DNA of 64,000 nt from Diogma glabrata (GCA_963693315.1 OY856188.1:270997114-271061113), one strand, 5' to 3'. Numbered from the stretch's first letter, positions 25,401-36,235 are shown. Notes: generated by a model from the sequence alone, not told the origin. Numbers and translations are program-made.

Positions 25401-25716
25401 TATGGATGTACGGATGCAAAGTTGGATCTTTAAAATACGAGGAGATCTGATAAAACTCAATTACCGGCCTTGGCGATCAGGCAATGCCCAAAACTGTTCT
25501 ATATGCAATCTCAATGTACGTGAAGATGCTATCCACTTTGTTGCTATCTGTCCAGTTCTTGGAACAATCAGGAAACGGTACTTTGGGTACGATGCATTGT
25601 CTCGGCAGGATGTTTTTGATGTGCTAAATGGATATAGAAACTGGAAGGATCTGTATAATTTTTGCCTGGAAGCCTGGAATTATAGAAACCAACTCATTAA
25701 TGAGTTTAATTACTAA
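22480..25716 (+). CDS. LINE ORF2: AP endonuclease - reverse transcriptase
   Basis: One uninterrupted frame of 1,079 codons from the TGA of ORF1 to TAA. The apurinic-type endonuclease starts upstream of any ATG with IRILAYNICGLGNK (about 22567) and LLET (catalytic Glu); GDFN and SDHMPI follow, about 125 and 225 residues after the TTG at 22606. Reverse transcriptase motifs are APGADRIPYEFY, FVDFKSAFDT (motif A), GVKQGCLLSPLLF (B), FADDIVLL (C) and KYLGMILTP. The C-terminal end has a C-x2-C-x9-H-x4-C knuckle (CSICNL...HFVAICP), typical of jockey/I-group elements. All catalytic residues I checked are present and no internal stop breaks 3.2 kb, so the copy is young. It would copy its own RNA at a nicked target. 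The first Met after the EN start (in FIMDRY) lies beyond the catalytic Asn and Glu, so initiation is a puzzle. Confidence 0.93.
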   Translation, partial: ESAVCSTVTSNKLVTSDKNVLDLSCNTIRILAYNICGLGNKLLFVDFFNYVSKFDIFILLETFIMDRYEIFDKYFVEFNLCWVPATRISNFGRASGGMLIGYKKMGRLSKATKFEKINQISFISTEIQGKVTYVLPVYLNGNNWNEDFLLICEMLEQNNKVSFILAGDFNVRIAENQFMVEELMEINPSLNQVRKSNDKILNQRGKKLLEACDDYGLIILNGRTPSDPDGSFTFLGVMGSSTNDLVCCSIDLLGKVLDFETGSLVFSDHMPIITTLKWGENQFIKRKGLSPKLKWVEENKSMFCKKLETGMRYMGDLSESPSKALQCLTEQIKLAAGIHLHQSKKGQETKKTHNMWHLKANKDYKYLCRTKKKSFYSILYASTLNYIRNGKEFWSIVKTLRRKDTAVCSVGVPALAGYFKSLLSPQMNYTTVLTVEPYIENDTLDSAIKMDELQDVLGKLKHNKAPGADRIPYEFYKNAPNSFLLYLLSFYNTIFETREMPPSFKESLIFPIHKKGDSSVPENYRGISFMDSVTKIFCSILLGRLEKWVMENKVLNEFQAGFRKGYSTFDNIFNLKSIVTLRLRSKGQKIYTFFVDFKSAFDTILRSSLFYKLSSANVSTKFLRVLRSLYENTKAAVWNGVDLSEWFATETGVKQGCLLSPLLFAVFLNDLVDFLCGGILIGDLRIKVLMFADDIVLLAPSPEVLQKMINRLEEYCNMWNLIINLGKSKIMIFSNGGKKAAIENWWLNGQAIEVVNSYKYLGMILTPQFSMSSHMDQQLTYAKQALNVVWKDLVTTSTVPIAAKMQVFDAVSRSIMCYGCQIWGWEAYDQVEKLQRFFIKKILGLPRNTPNYMLLLETNRSEIFVHTLKLHFKYIVNVLQLPTERLPRFLANEIIRNKTSWFRGWQSLATMHLCTLRESVGDICTLTIELNSILAKVRTQSVISNMEKARVSKNHYAYSTFALNLDERHYLLTTMDVRMQSWIFKIRGDLIKLNYRPWRSGNAQNCSICNLNVREDAIHFVAICPVLGTIRKRYFGYDALSRQDVFDVLNGYRNWKDLYNFCLEAWNYRNQLINEFNY

Positions 25717-25990
25717 CAAAAGAGAAAGAAAAGAGAATGTCCAACCAACAGAGATTGAATCTACTAATGTTTATATACATATGAATGTCTATATGATATT
25801 CTTCTATTCATTTTTGCTGTCCAAAATATTTAGGTTCTAATATTCTTGAATTGTTTTAATTTGGTATTTATTATGCAAGCGAACAGACGGACCGCTGGTC
25901 CATTGTTTTTTTTGTAGTTAAGCTTAAATAGAACATTTAGTATGTATAATTTTTTTGAAGAAACAAAAATAAAGCTTATTATTGTTTATA
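25717..25990 (+). other. LINE 3' UTR with polyadenylation signal
   Basis: Follows ORF2 directly. AATAAA lies at 25968-25973 and an AT-rich tail follows, so the element probably ends near 25990. No long poly(A) tract remains. Confidence 0.6.
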
Positions 25991-26073
25991 TTTATTTTAT
26001 TATAATAGCGATTATCGATAGAACATAAAATAAAACAATAGAAAAACTAAAAGCTACTTAATACTTCCTAAAA

Positions 26074-26283
26074 ATGAAAGATTTCGTGACCAAATATGTA
26101 ATTCGATGTATTAACTGCATTTCCTATAAGAAAGCTGTGGGTAAGCAACCAGTTTATTTGTATCCACTAGAAAAAGGTACTGAAATATTTAAAGTTATTC
26201 ATTATGATAACGCAGGACCAAAAATAATAATAATTAGTAATATTAGGGGGAAGGGAGTAACGGTCATAATTTGCACTTTTTGA
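26074..26283 (+). pseudogene. Gypsy integrase fragment, family 4
   Basis: Reads VTKYVIRCINCISYKK, a gap, then YPLEKGTEIFKVIHYDNAGP. This matches the C-x2-C half of the integrase zinc domain and the first catalytic Asp strand of a gypsy element, where the family form is 'F..IH.DH.GP'. The His of the H-H pair and the rest of the core are missing. The sequence differs clearly from the integrase at 26.5 kb, so this is another family. Confidence 0.5.
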
Positions 26284-26512
26284 CAATAACTCAAAAAATG
26301 TGCACCATAAAATTCTAAAAATAATTGCAATGTTTCTTAAATTAGGTGCTCTTTTAAATGACACCCAACTCATTTGAGTCAAAGAAAAAAGTTGTTTCAA
26401 AAATTCTTCTCACTTCATAGTTCATGATCAAATTAAAATATTAAAAAAAACGAACCAAAGGAATTAGTCGACACTCGTCCCACTCTTCAATTCTGTTCCT
26501 TTCTATTATCGT

Positions 26513-27847
26513 TTGGCAATTCTAGTGCCAAAACTATTTTGTGTGATACTTCTTCTGGTAATCCACGACCTTTTATTCCAAAGCAATTTCGTCAATCTGT
26601 TTTCGCAAGTCTTTACAATTTATCTCACCCAGGAGCCCACAGTTTCTGAAAAAGTCATTTGGCCATCCATTAAGAAGGCTGTACGACAAATGGCACAGAA
26701 CTGTCTGGCTTGCCAAAAGGCAAAAGTCTCTCGCCATACTCAATCTCCTTTAGGTAATTATCCTCAAACTGCTCAACGATTTTCCGAGATTCATATGGAC
26801 ATTAATGATCCACTTCTTACCTCCGAGGACAAACGTTATTGTGTCACTATTATTTACCGTTATACTCGATGGCCTGAAGCCATTCCTATCTCGGATATCA
26901 CAGCTGAAACGGTAGAATCAGCTCTCTACTCCAATTGGATTTCTCGTTTCGGAGTACCTTCAGTAATCGTCACTGATCAGGGCTCCCAATTCGAATTCAA
27001 TCTCTTTAACGAGTTGTCAAAACTTATCGGTTTCGAACGTAAACGCACTACAAGTTACAATCCTAAATGTAACGGACTAATCGAACGTTGGCATCGAACT
27101 CTAAAATTCGCGATAATGGCCTACGACATAATGGAAAGGACACGAATTCTACCGTCAATACTACTTGGTTTACGAACCACTTTCCGTGAAGATTTCCAAT
27201 TTTTATCAGCTGAGCTCGTCTACGGTACTAACATACGTCTTCCCGGATAATGCTTCAGCCAAAAGTCTAACTCCACTCCACAATCTGATTTCGTTTCACA
27301 ATTGAAACAACATTTTACTCACCTTCGTCCATTTACTGCGTCAAGACACACTTCTACTAATGTTTTCGTCTCCAAAAATCTCCAATCTTGTTCGCATGTC
27401 TTCTTACGTACTGACATAGTACGTAAATCACTATAACCGCCATACGAAGGTCCCTTCCAAGTCATCAGTCGCGATGATAAAAATTACGTTATTGAACGTA
27501 GAGGTCAACATATTCGACTTCCCATCTACAGATTAACACCTTGCTTTAGGAAACAATCTGAAGATGATTTAACTCAAAACTCACCTACTTTGAGAACTGA
27601 TCTCAGTCTCGCAGATGAAACTTCGTCTTCTACAGATGTTGTCCATCCTAATTCTTCGGACACATTCCAGTCTTCTCCTTCTACCTCCGCAGAAACGAGA
27701 AATTGCGACGCTAAGGCAACTGTGTCATCTAAAAGGGTTAGATTTAATCTCATTCCTCAAACACAGATATTGCATACTGCATCCACAATTACGCGAGCAG
27801 GTAGAACCACTCGTACCCCTGTTCATTTCCTTCGTGCTGTAGTGTAG
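26513..27847 (+). pseudogene. Ty3/gypsy integrase and pol C-terminus (copy C)
   Basis: The integrase frame 26513-27250 contains WPSIKKAVRQMAQNCLACQK (Cys pair), then IHMDINDPL (first Asp, with D/G-P altered), RWPEAIPISDITAETV, VTDQGSQFEF (second Asp) and NGLIERWHRTLK (Glu). The upstream His pair survives in another frame as LHNLSHPG near 26.61 kb. After 27250 a frameshift leads to YEGPFQVISRDDKNYVIERR and LPIYRLTP (a GPF-type chromatin-proximal domain), and then a Ser/Thr-rich tail that stays open to TAG at 27845-27847. Similarity to copy D in the H-C region (CDTSSxNxRPFI) shows a shared family. RT and RNase H are absent, so the copy is 5' truncated. Confidence 0.8.
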
Positions 27848-28827
27848 TAAAACCAATTACGTGTTTTACCACAGCAACTTTGCAAAACACCAAAACTCCC
27901 AAACTAACATTTTCCTATATTCAAATAAATTCAAAACTAACATTTCGTAATATCTCAAATAGACCAACAAAAACAAAAATAAACCAACAAACGCTGACTA
28001 TTTGGGTTATTCTAAATTACAAAATCGTTTTAATTAAATTTTTATTAAAATAAACGTTAAATTCGCGAAATTACATTATGTAATTTTTAAATACGATAAA
28101 ATAAAATAAAAACAAAAACTAAAGTTTTTGGTCAGTGGGTCAACTTTATTGCAATATTAATCAATAATAACTTCAACGCGTAATCGTTTTTAAATGAAAA
28201 TAGTCATTTTTCAATTAATCGATTTGGAGTCAAGTGAGACAAGTTAGTCATATCAGTCATTTGTTTAAAAATCAATAGTTTTAAAAAAATCAATAAAAAG
28301 TGAGTCGTTGAGTTGTAGCAGAACAATTAATAATTAAGTAGCAGTAATTAAAGTAAAGTTAAAAAAAGCAAAGTAATAATTAAGCAGAAAAACAGTTCAG
28401 GCCACTGTTTGTGAATATAATTCGAGAAATTCTACATCTCTAAGCTACTGACTTACTAAATGAAATATTTACTAAATAAATAAAGTTTTTTTATATTTAC
28501 AAAAGGTAGTAAAACAAGTTTTGCGGTGACTTATCTACTAAATAGATAAAGTTTTACATGTTTACAATAAAAACTTTACAGTATCAATAGTGACTAAGTT
28601 TTAATATATAAAATAAATAGTAGTGGCCAAATCTAAGATTCCACTACATTTGGGTACATTAACCACCACTAACCTAACCTTACTCTACATTTTAATAAGT
28701 AGCGTATAGGAAATATTTCAATACGGCTTCAATATATCGAAACATTTACATTATTTTAGTAGTGTTGAAGTTTCTTCCACTACAATTTATCATATAGTAG
28801 TGATCATAAAACATTAGTGGCACTACA
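27843..28827 (+). repeat. 3' LTR of gypsy copy C, 985 bp
   Basis: Starts TGTAGTAAAACC and ends CACTACA, giving the inverted TGTAGT/ACTACA termini. The same sequence forms a solo LTR at 55316-56346. The pol stop codon lies inside the first five bases of the LTR. Immediately upstream the sequence is pyrimidine-rich or mixed (ttccttcgtgctgtag), so the polypurine tract expected before a 3' LTR is not there. Confidence 0.85.
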
Positions 28828-31659
28828 GCCCAAAAGTTGATTTGCATCCCCACTCCCAACCAACCCCGTGGGTGGGGTTGACACATTAAATGAGTAAAAT
28901 ATGTCATGTGGGGTATTGTTAGAATCGGAATTTCATTACATATAAAATCCCCCATATTACCCCCTGATCGGTGACATTACAATTTTTTAATCCCAAGGGG
29001 GTACCCCCATAGAAAAAAATATTTATTTTGCATATCATGTTTGGTGTCGATTTCAATATAATCGGGGATGGTGAGTTCAATGATGATGATAAAAATGGGG
29101 GCCGGACTCGGGGTAGTACAAAAAGGGATGGAGGTTGGGGGGTCGGTTATAAAAAATATCGAAATTATCGTCATAATAAAAATTGGGGTCTGACTCAGAG
29201 TAGTACAATAATAGGTGGGGGGTTGAGGGGGTTGGGGGGGGTCGGTTATACAAAGTATCGAAATTAATGTCATCATTATTGATTTTTACATAATCGAGGA
29301 TGGTGAGTTCAATGATGATGGTAAAAATGTTGACCAGACTCAGGATAGTTCAATAAGAGGGGGGGGGGGGGGGGGGGGGGGTTGGGGGTCGGTTATAAAA
29401 AATATCGAAATCATCGTCATCATTATCAATTTTAACATAATCGAGGATGCTGCGTTCAATTATGATAATAAAAATACAATTATGTAAAACATAAAATAAA
29501 TTGAAGTATATTTACACTCGGTAATAAATAATAATATATTTGATTTGCATCTTAGGTTTACATAAACTAGAAATGATTGTGATAATTAGCAATTTTGAAT
29601 TTTATATTTTACCAATTTTACCAATCTTACCGGTAACTTTACGGTAAAATTATCATAAAAATATTTTACTGGTAAATTTACATCTGTAGGCCGGACTCAG
29701 GGTAGACCAATAATATGTGGGGGTTGGGGGGTCGGTACACAAAGTATCGAAATTATTGTCATTATTATCGATTTTTACATCATCGAGGATGCTGAGTTCA
29801 ATGGTGATGGTAAAAATGTTGACCGAACTCAGAGTAGTTCAATAAGGGGTGAGGGTTGGAGGTCTGGTCATGAATAGTATCAAAATTATCGTCATTATTT
29901 CGATTTTAACATAATCAAAGATACTGAGTTCAATATTGATGGTAAAAATGGTGACCGGATTCAGGGTAGTTCAATATGGGGTTGGGGTTGGGGGTCTAGT
30001 CATGAATAGTATCAAAATTGTCGTCATTAGTGTTGATTTCAACATACTTGAGGACGCTGAATCCAACAGTGATTTTTAAATTGGGATCAAAAATATAAGG
30101 GTGTCACTAAAGGATGGGAGTTGGGGGCTGAAAGCCGAAAAGGTTCACACATATATTATGAGTATTGATTTTGGATAAATCAAGGGCACTGAATTCAACG
30201 GTGATGCTGAAATTAGTATTTGGGCTCTAGAGAAGAAACTAAAGCATAAGGGTTTGGGTCTAAAATTGGGATAATGCTCAAATGATTATGTATATTATGT
30301 ATATATTATGTATACAATATTATGTATACATAATAAATATTGGTTTTTCTATGAATCAAGAATGCTGAATACAATGGCGATGTTGAAATGCAGAACCACG
30401 TAATAAAAAATTTGTACTATGCTTGAAAATAAAAAAATTGTACTATTGTTTAAAGACGAAGTTCAATTATTTATACAAGAAAATGATGAGCACTCAAATT
30501 GATACAATCTTATTTTTATGGCATTTGTTTGTATGTTTCAATAATAAAAATATAAGAAATATAAAGAATTTGCTATTTCAGTTTATTATTTTTCTTATTT
30601 AATAATTTTAAAATATTTTTCTGCCATGTTTCGACGATACATCAATTTGACGATATAATTCAACTAACATTTAAGAATAACCCACTTCTAAGAGGCTCCT
30701 TTGCTAAGTAACTCTAGCCTTGGTGAATAATGTATATTTGAACATTTTTTTACTCTCCACCCCATCCTCCAGCTTCTGATTTTCCTCCTATGGTTGCTTG
30801 ATTGCATATTCCAAGACCACCATTGGATTCAGTATCCTCGATTCATAGAAAAACTAATATTTATTATGTATATTTGAACATTTCCCTAATTGTAGACCCA
30901 AACTCTTATTCTCTAGTTTCTAGCATGACCCCAAATACTAATTTCAGCATCACCATTGCATTCAGTAGCCTCAATTTATCCAAAATCAGTACCCATAACA
31001 TATTTTCGGCTTTCAGCCCAAACTTCCACCTTTTAGTGACACCCTTATATTTTTGATCCCAATTTAAACATCACTGTTGGATTCAGCGTCCTCAAGTATG
31101 TCGAAATCAATAATAATGACGATAATTTGAATACTATTCATGACCATACCCCTAACCCCACCCCTTATTGAACTACCCTCAGTCCAGTCAACATTTTTAC
31201 CATCATCATTGAACTCACCATCCTCGATTATGTAAAGATCGATAATAATGGCAATAATTTCGATACTTTGTATAACCGACCCCCCCAACCCCCCACCTAT
31301 TACTGGACTACCCTGAGTCCGACTCCAATTTTTATTATGACGATAATTTCGATATTTTTTATAACCGACCCCCACAACCTCTACCCTTTTTTGGGCTACC
31401 CCGAGTCCGGCCCCCTTATCATCATCATTGAACTCAGCATCGCCGATTATATTGAAATCGACACCAAACATGATATGCAAAATAAATATTTTTTTCTACG
31501 ATAAGGGTACCCCCTTGGGAATGAAAAATGGTTATGTCACCGATCAGGGGATTGTATTTGTTATAAAATTCTGATTCTAACGATACCCAACATGACATAT
31601 TTTACTCATTTAATGTGTCAACCCCACCCACGAGGTTGGTGCAAACCAACTTTTGGGCT
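28827..31659. mobile_element. Foldback element with long G-rich inverted arms
   Basis: The left end agcccaaaagttg (28827) is matched by its reverse complement ending at 31659. The left arm continues to about 30400 and the right arm runs from about 30770, and both share one linear order: the gtgggtggggttgacac block, ctgatcggtgac, ggtgtcgatttcaatataatcg, then tandem units, then the aatataagggtgtcact block and gaatcgaggat. Arm units of very roughly 120-150 bp combine gagttcaatgatgatgg, gactcagggtag and gggggtcggttata. The left arm carries extra units. Only small repeat-driven frames exist and no transposase is encoded. The left end abuts the LTR of copy C. Confidence 0.85.
29359..29381 (+). repeat. 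Run of 23 G
   Basis: An uninterrupted G homopolymer within the left arm of the foldback, next to further G-runs of 5-8. Prone to quadruplex formation and to sequencing-length error. Confidence 0.9.
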
Positions 31660-32128
31660 CAAAAGTTGCTTAGGTCTGAATAAAAGATAACGGTGATATT
31701 ATATTTTTTTATCTCTTTATTTATTTATTTATTTATTTATTAATATAACACAATACAGGTAAGGCAAACCTTCTCAAAGTCTGTATTGAGTGATAAACAT
31801 AATAAAAAGTAATAAATGATAGGAGAATAATTTAGAAGAAATATAAACATAACTAACATAAAATATTGAAATTCATAACAATAAAAAAAAAAAAAAAACT
31901 TATATATTTAAATATAAGTTTATTTATTTATTTCCATTTATTTTATATAGATTTTTATATGCTAGAACTTAAAGAGGGTGTAAAGGGGTTGGGGGGCTCC
32001 TACCACCCCAATCTCATAAAGTTTTCGAGAGACGGCCAAACCCGATCGATTGATACCAAATTTGTAAAAAAAAATTTTGAAAATTTCCGCGACTGCCCGA
32101 TTCTTAAAAAAACGATAGTTATAGTACG
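31660..32128. repeat. Intergenic with simple repeats
   Basis: A (TTTA)n-type tract at about 31710-31742 and a poly-A tract at 31883-31898. The frame at 31866-32171 reads through these and is not a credible gene. Confidence 0.6.
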
Positions 32129-32952
32129 AGATCCGGCTGCAGGATTAGTGCGCTCATCGATTTTTTGCTAAAACCAAATTTTTATGTATATTTATGATTA
32201 GGAGAATATATATCTACCAGGTTGCCTATCAAAATTTGGCCGCCAGTATTTTTAATTAAATTATTTTCAATTGATTTTTGGGAACAAATTTCGTTCACTT
32301 GTTTTTTAAATAAAATATCATCTACATCACGGCAAACTATACAAAGATTCTAAAAAATCACGGTTGCCATTGCGCACCTGGCCGCACCTCTTTGCAGCCA
32401 GGTGTAAACAGGTATGATTTCGATACATTTATACCTTCATAACGTACATTGATTAATTATATATCAAATTAAAGCTAATTTTTTCCTATTTATTATCATA
32501 TATGGTTGCCTAATCAAATCCGGCCGCAAATAAGGGTTGCTGGCTGTTAAAGATGATAAATATTTAAGGTAAAGTGAAAGAGAGTTAGCGCGTAACATCA
32601 TTTGTCAGACGAGGATAGCGATTGCCAGCTGTGCGACGCTTTAAGCCATTGCGCATGCGTCGAATGTTAGTGTTCTCAACCACCGGGGAGTAATTTGGAC
32701 GACTTAATAAATTCTCCAAAAAATATGTCTTCCTTTTCAAAATGACAAATTTAAAAATTACAACAAAAAATTAATATTGATTTAATATATTTAATATTGA
32801 TTTAAAAAATACCAAAATAAAACCAAGGTGACTTATGTAAAGGAAAATTTTATTAGATTTCATTCAAGCATTTAATCGTCTGTTACATATTAATTAAACA
32901 TTTACGCAAATTAAAAATTTAAAAAAGTATCTTATATTACTGTAACTCTTAT

Positions 32953-33064
32953 TTAAAAATCCGAATCATCGGAGCTTTCTGCAGTTACACTATCATCGGA
33001 GCTATCACTTTCATCGCTACAAATATCAGAATCGTCGTCACTATCGGAAGATTTGTTCCTGGAA
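32953..33064 (-). CDS. Ser/Asp-rich acidic C-terminal coding segment
   Basis: Minus strand, ends at TAA (32953-32955). The preceding 34 or so codons are highly acidic (KSSDSDDDSD, SDESDSSDDS, ESSDDSDF). A possible acceptor (attccag/G) precedes it, so this could be the last exon of a gene inside the TIR element. Regular SD-rich composition in an otherwise AT-rich region is unlikely to be random, but no upstream exon was found. The role is unknown; acidic tails occur in many nuclear proteins. Confidence 0.35.
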
Positions 33065-33114
33065 TCACATAGCACACTCTTAACTTATGTTAGAATAAAA
33101 ATGCCGCAGCTGCA

Positions 33115-33890
33115 CAGAGAGAAAAAAAATTCTAGATTTGAGAAATGTGCATGATTGAAAATAGAAAATTCAGTTTCTTCTTAATTTGAGAAAATTTAAA
33201 TCATTTTAATACTCCGAAATTTAAAACTGAGATAAAAACTATCAATTCGATCACACAAAAAAGTGAATAAAATACTATTATTGAGAATTATATATGATTA
33301 AAAACAGAAGATACATTTATTCTAATTTCGAGTAAATTTATATCATTTTAATACAACAAAACTTTAAAAGTGAGAAAAAACTATCAATTCGATCATCCTA
33401 CAGAAGAATGAAATACTGAAGTTGAGAATTGTTTTTGTTCAACAATAGGAAATACATTTATTCTTGTTTTGAGTAAATAAAGATCGTTTTCATTTTTTCT
33501 GTATAATTATAAGAAATTTTTGAATCAGAATAAGATTTCCATTTCTCAAATTGAACAGAGAAGTACACATCACTTTGTTACCTCCCCATCATTTATTTGA
33601 TTCACAAATGTCAAAATGAGAGTAAAATATTTTCATTTTAATCCTTTTTGTTTCTTTTTGAAACTTAAAGATCAGATAATAATAAGTTATACGCGAGTAT
33701 TCTCAATTTGATCCACGTAGATAAAATTAAGGAAACAAAATTATCGATTTTATACCTTTTCTCTCAAATTGAACTTATGAGATCGAAATGAAACTAACTA
33801 ATACTCGATTATTCTCGGTTGGATCAACGTATATAAAATTGAGAAAAAAAATTCTCAGTTTTATTATTTTTAACTATAACTTGTGAAAAA
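33115..33890. repeat. AT-rich tandem repeats inside the TIR element
   Basis: Three diverged units of very roughly 140-150 bp between about 33130 and 33480 share tgagaa, attcgatca and the ttattct...gagtaaat block. Two more short units with tcaacgtatataaaattgag follow at 33700-33860. Similar tgagaa/ttctca material lies at 36840-37340. No coding potential. Confidence 0.6.
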
Positions 33891-34622
33891 AAAAGTTTGT
33901 GTCCGTGCGAGAATTGATACTAGCTGTGCTTAAAATCAGCAATAATAAGAGTTCAAAAGGTAATTTGCATGTTTCTCTAAATTTCTGCGTTCATTAAAGT
34001 AAACTTGCGTGCACAGAACGAGGTTTGGCTCATTCAGTTTGCCGGGAGTCCTGGGTTCAGTTTATTTGATGCATGTACTTGCTACTATTGGTGCTTAAAT
34101 TACTGAATTAAATTACATCACATACAAAATTTCAAGACAATCGAAGGTGAAAATCGGATATTTTAAACAATTGGCTTGAAGCAAACCGGGGACAAAAATT
34201 TCTGGGTAAATACATACATTATGGTTTCTTGTCGAAATTTATTAAAATTCCGAAATCAACCGATATTATCGATTTCTGAGCTCTAAAGCTCTAAAGTATA
34301 AAGTACTAAATGCTTGCATGAAAAAATGTTAAAAATTGCATGAAAAGTTTTAAAAACATTTGAAATAGGTTTTAAATCTAACAGTTTTTTTTGTTTTTAA
34401 AACTATAACTATTATGATGGCAAAATTCCAAAAGGAAATTATACAATTTGTATAAAAATTCTTCGACCAAATTAAGAGGTGCAGGTTGCTTGATTACACC
34501 GAGAAAAATTCGATTGGATACTCCAACAACTTCAGGATTACAATTGTTTGGTAAAACTTCTTACAATTGTTTCAGACAAATGCGTCGCATTAAACTTCGT
34601 TTTTATATTATTTTTAATATTA

Positions 34623-35066
34623 GGTTCTTCGACGGTTGATCTTACTGAATATGATCAAAAAGAATTTCAAGAGCTGAAGCAAACCTTATCTGTCGTTCAA
34701 GAGCCGTGACTGAATATAGAAAGTTATTGGATACGGAGTTGTGAGGGTCGTCTAAGGGAGTTTAAAGAAGCAAAGGATAAATCTTTAAAACATTTTTTAA
34801 TGACTGGCCACTTTATAGAAATGCTATAATGCCAGCATTTTGGTAAGTTTGAAGTTGAAGGCATTTTAAGACTGTTTTGGAATTACAGATTCTTTTTTTT
34901 TTCTACAGATTGATTTAGATTTTAAAAGACTCTTTCCGAATAAACATAAAAAACTTTTGGAGAAGGCAAAACATTTTTTCGAAGTTGTGGTACCAGTGCT
35001 ACGCAAACTAATTAAAGATAAGCAAAGTCTAAAGGATTTGAACGATATTCCAACTGACCCAGGTAA
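34623..35066 (+). pseudogene. Exon-like fragments of an unrecognised element-borne protein, part 1
   Basis: Two pieces. The first reads SSTVDLTEYDQKEFQELKQT and then, after an in-frame TGA and a frame change, EGRLREFKEAKDKSLKHF. The second starts after a tract ending ctacag at about 34910 and reads IDLDFKRLFPNKHKKLLEKA, FFEVVVPVLRKLIKDK and LNDIPTDP, ending at a donor-like AG/GTAAAC. The classic acceptor and donor with helical, charged content suggest a real but decayed spliced gene. It is on the same strand and in plausible order with the fragment at 36.3-36.7 kb. I do not recognise a domain. Confidence 0.4.
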
Positions 35067-36069
35067 ACAAGTTTTGATCACAATTAAACTATAACGGTAC
35101 ATAATATATAGTTGAATGCATTAATTTGATTATGCATTAACTTGATCCTTTGATACTAGTTAAATAAAGTCCAAAATAAATAATTCAGTACAGTCCATTC
35201 ATCTTATGCAAGGCAGTCTTAGATCATGAAAAGTGTGTAGTTATTGAGTGTAGTTATGGTATGTTTATGAGTATACGGGTTTCTGGTGAAATGTTTCAAA
35301 AAACATGTTTTTTGCCACTGATTTCACAACTTTCAAAACACACTTCGGCTTTATGTTCCATTAAGGAACTTAGCAGAGACAACAATAAGCCGCCAGCCCG
35401 GTCGGTCCTTGGCAAGCTCCTCCCAGCCTTAAACAAGTCCCAGAAATATAAAGACTTCTGCGATGCCGTTTTTTACACCCCGTTGAATTTTTAGATACTA
35501 GAAGTTTTTACAGTCCAAAAAGTAAAAACTTCTTCGTTCTCTTTGAACTCCCCAAATTAATGGGGGGCCATACAACTAAAGGAAAAACCTAAGCCGAAAT
35601 AATACAATTAATTCTAAATTGACGGCCAGAAGAGCAAAATAACGAGAGTGAGGGTGACCACCCAACTAGCATTTTAACTTCTTTTAAAACACTTAACAGT
35701 TTTACCGAAACTAACTTCCCCACCTTCATAGTTTCTTTAAAATTTCTAAGCAGTTTCGATAAAGGCCATTTGGAGAACTTTCCCCGCCTTTCCCCGCCTT
35801 GTGCAAAATAAGTCTAAATAATAGATTAAAAAACAAAAACCACCTTATGCACAATACTTTTTTGACAAAAACGAAACGATTTCAATTTCGTATAAGCTTC
35901 AATTTCGTATAAACCCATTGAAATTACATGTCACATATCTTTTTCCATAAAAAGTAATCCCCTGAATTACACTATGTCCAGGTACAATAGCAAGGGAGGT
36001 CTAAACCAGAAAGACGTTCCATTCTAAGGTTTATGTTGTCTTTTATTAACAATTGTTTTTTACGGGACG

Positions 36070-36235
36070 AGAAAAATCGCTTCTTACGACACGCATGAGT
36101 GCGGTGGGCTGATTTTTTTTGAAGAAGGGGACCTCAACTCCACAGGTGGGCCTATGATGAAATTGGGTTAGCCACGCTACAACTCCCCATTTCAGTCGCC
36201 TCTTACGACACGCATGCAGTGGATTGATTTTTTCC
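36070..36235. repeat. Short direct repeat, two copies
   Basis: cgcttcttacgacacgcatg (from about 36070) and cgcctcttacgacacgcatg (from about 36188), each followed by a tggattgatttttt-like stretch. The cttacgacacgca motif is reminiscent of sequences at retroposon 3' ends, but no element can be delimited. Confidence 0.5.

Noticed and set aside
28977..31504. Several mirrored 80-138 codon frames on both strands (for example MHIMFGVDFNIIGD)
   Set aside because: They are the same repeat units read in the two inverted arms; composition follows the repeats and no domain is visible.
34866..35102. Minus-strand Ser/Lys-rich frame opposite the exon-like piece
   Set aside because: It is the shadow of the plus-strand exon, which has splice signals and better peptide character.
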